Notes under the pieces: generated by a model
What the model saw: only the letters and a program-made list of their open reading frames with translations
Told to the model about the DNA's origin: nothing
Database searches by the model: none
Position numbers and translations under genes: made by a program
Shown here: positions 62,176 through 64,000 of the stretch, piece by piece
Layout: each line of letters begins with the position of its first letter
Numbering within the stretch: the first letter of the stretch is position 1
From: Vitellaria paradoxa
Taxonomy: Eukaryota > Streptophyta > Magnoliopsida > Ericales > Sapotaceae
Assembly: GCA_019916065.1 (NCBI GenBank)
Contig: CM034236.1
Coordinates: 23,100,941-23,164,940, forward strand
DNA length: 64,000 bases
Reading direction: 5' to 3'

Positions 62176-63566
62176 ACTTGATCACGTACATGTTGCAATA
62201 GTGTTGAACATGATCAGGTCTTGAACTTTGAGAATTTGACACTATTGACTAAACCATGTTGGGTTCTTGTGCAATAACAAATTTTTTGAAATTTGATGCA
62301 AGTCACATTTTAAATATTTTAATTTTTATACATAGAAATTAAAATAACAAATTTGAATTTATTTTGAATTCTAAATTTGGATTGGAATAAAATAATTAAT
62401 TTTATTTTATTTCGAATTTCAAATTTGGGTTGGTATCAAAATTTACTTTCATGAAAGAAATTAAGTTTATTTTTTAATTCCAAATTTAACAAGAATTAAA
62501 ATTTATTTCCTTCCAAACTTAATTAGGAACCAGTTGAAAATACATGTAATTCCAACTCAAAATCATTTTAGAATTTAATCCTATGCTACGAGGATCACTT
62601 CATTTGGTCTACGAAACCATTGACTTTGGCATTGTTTTGAATTTCAAAGGATGCCTCGGGCAGCAACTTTGGATGGGTGAATATGAATTTGGTTAGAGTT
62701 TACACGTGATTGATTTGAGGTATCCAATTTTCATGCTTAACCAAAAACTAAAGCCACAGTGATTGTACGATATCACTTTGAAAATTCAAATCACGGTAGT
62801 TTTTTTTTTTTAACAAATTAGAAGTTTGAATTTGCCTGCACTATAAAAACTAGAATTATCTTTTAATTCTAACATAAGTTGAATTTAGAATTTATCTTTT
62901 TTTGAGCAATCCAAATTTAATTAAGGTTTGTTATGCTTAGAATTTAATTAGAATTTTGATAACTCTAATTCAAATTTTATTTGAAGTAAGATTTAATTTT
63001 GTTTATATAAAGAAGCCTCCATTCATTCTTTTCTTCTATTCAAAACAATTTCCAGCGAGGTGGAGCAAAGCTTCTGGCAAGACACATTATTTTTTTTCTT
63101 CAATTGCAGCAGAATATTATTATTATTATTATTATTAATTTTTTGAGGTCAGCAAAGTATTGGCTAACAGAGAATTTTGCACCTTTCTATCCAGTTGTTT
63201 GGGAAAACCAAACAATAAGGTGCGGCTCAAAGCAATTTGCTTTCTTTCCAAAACAATGAAGCATTGGCATAGACAATTCCGACAGGCATGCGTTTTGTCT
63301 TTTTATGTATATATACATACATATTTATATATAAGTCTAAGTAGTCAGCAACTACTTCAATCATTCTTGATCAATCAAGGTGATGTCCAGGTAAATATCC
63401 TTTCTTTTTTTTTTTTTTTTTTTAACGTACAGCATGATTTTTTTTATACGCAGCATGCATCTTCTTTCTTTTTTTTTTATACTGTATTTTTTTTAATTGC
63501 TAACTCTTTCTTTTTTTCTTTTTTTTTTTCCATAGCATCTCCAACGTCGAGCTGAAATTTTTTGTG
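62176..63566 (-). other. Presumed 3' internal region of the minus-strand LTR element
   Basis: AT-rich with many attcaaattt-type phrases, a TTA run (63117-63136) and long T homopolymers (63400-63425, 63465-63530). No gag or pol motif was recognised on either strand. Confidence 0.4.
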
Positions 63567-64000
63567 CCAGCGTCTATTCACACCTACATTAGTTAAAGCA
63601 TTTGAATTCGGGTTCGGCAAACATTTGAGGCTGAAAGTTTATTCCTGGCAGCAGCTGTTCGTGCCTACATCAGCCAGAACCTCTGAATTTGGCTTCAGTA
63701 AGAATTCAGGGTTGAAAGTCGTTTGTGCCAATATCTGTTCGCGTCTACATTAGTCAAAGTCTTTGAATTCAGCTTCGGTAAGAATTCAGAGATAAAAGTT
63801 TGTTCGTAGTAGTAGCCATTCATGCCTACATCAGCCAAAGCCTCTAAATTCGACTTCAGTGAAAATTCAAGGTTGAATGTCATTTGTGCTAATATCTGCT
63901 TGCGTCTATATTAGCAAGAGCTTTTAAATTCGGATTCGGCAAGAATTCAGGGTTGAAAGTTGTTCATGGCAATAGCCATTCATGCCTACGTCAAGCAGAA
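63567..64000. repeat. 80-bp tandem repeat with a 160-bp higher-order period
   Basis: Monomers of about 80 bp, such as cctacatcagccaaagcctc followed by gaattcggcttcggtaagaa and attcagggttgaaagtt. They alternate between two types, one with gtgccaatatctgttcgcgt and one with ggcagcagctgttcgtgc. Like types recur at 63567, 63727 and about 63884, and at about 63647 and 63807. The array continues past the end of the window. It lies in the internal region of the minus-strand LTR element, where tandem arrays are known in some plant gypsy elements. Confidence 0.88.

Overview
This window is AT-rich plant nuclear DNA, most likely from a eudicot. The evidence is a wall-associated-kinase-like (WAK-like) receptor kinase exon, a second WAK-like ectodomain exon, and nested Ty1/copia, Ty3/gypsy, LINE, SINE, CACTA and hAT-type elements with short target-site duplications (TSDs). 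There are no bacterial operons, rRNA genes or CRISPR arrays. The species cannot be named from sequence alone. Almost all open frames are retroelement pieces or chance frames. Only two loci look like host genes, both on the + strand.

Layout: (1) 1-6402 is copy A of a long duplicated block; copy B is 45152-61488. (2) 6403-10292 is gypsy-type LTR debris with a minisatellite. (3) 10293-16507 is an old CACTA transposon with a dead minus-strand transposase and, inside it, a palindromic mini-LTR array (14583-15720) with its own 5-bp TSD. (4) 17328-18544 is the intact last exon (membrane span plus kinase) of a WAK-like gene. (5) 19238-19837 is a 300-bp tandem duplication, followed by a degraded LINE to about 23720 that is split by a hAT-type MITE. 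(6) 24236-32745 is a decayed gypsy element whose integrase is split by a SIRE-like, pol-less copia (24864-29709, minus strand). (7) 32863-35604 is a short CACTA derivative related to element 3. (8) 36122-40525 is a mosaic: a SIRE-like LTR with its primer site abuts a Tork/Tnt1-like copia pol remnant, which is itself split by a small LTR element. (9) 41349-43734 is a WAK-like ectodomain exon broken by one stop codon and one LTR insertion. (10) 43735-61488 is non-coding DNA and block copy B, which carries a SINE and an 8-kb copia element absent from copy A. (11) 61495-64000 is the start of another minus-strand LTR element, ending in an 80/160-bp tandem repeat.

Interpretation (inference): the two WAK-like pieces are neighbouring members of a tandem array. 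In copy B the order is ectodomain exon, about 1.4 kb, then the duplicated block. In copy A it is duplicated block, then kinase exon. The window therefore probably opens inside the first intron of gene A, with its ectodomain exon about 1.4 kb to the left, and closes inside the first intron of gene B, with its kinase exon to the right. Transposons have inflated these introns. Several insertions can be ordered by nesting: copia inside gypsy, the hAT MITE inside the LINE, the mini-LTR array inside CACTA, and the SINE and copia inside block copy B only.
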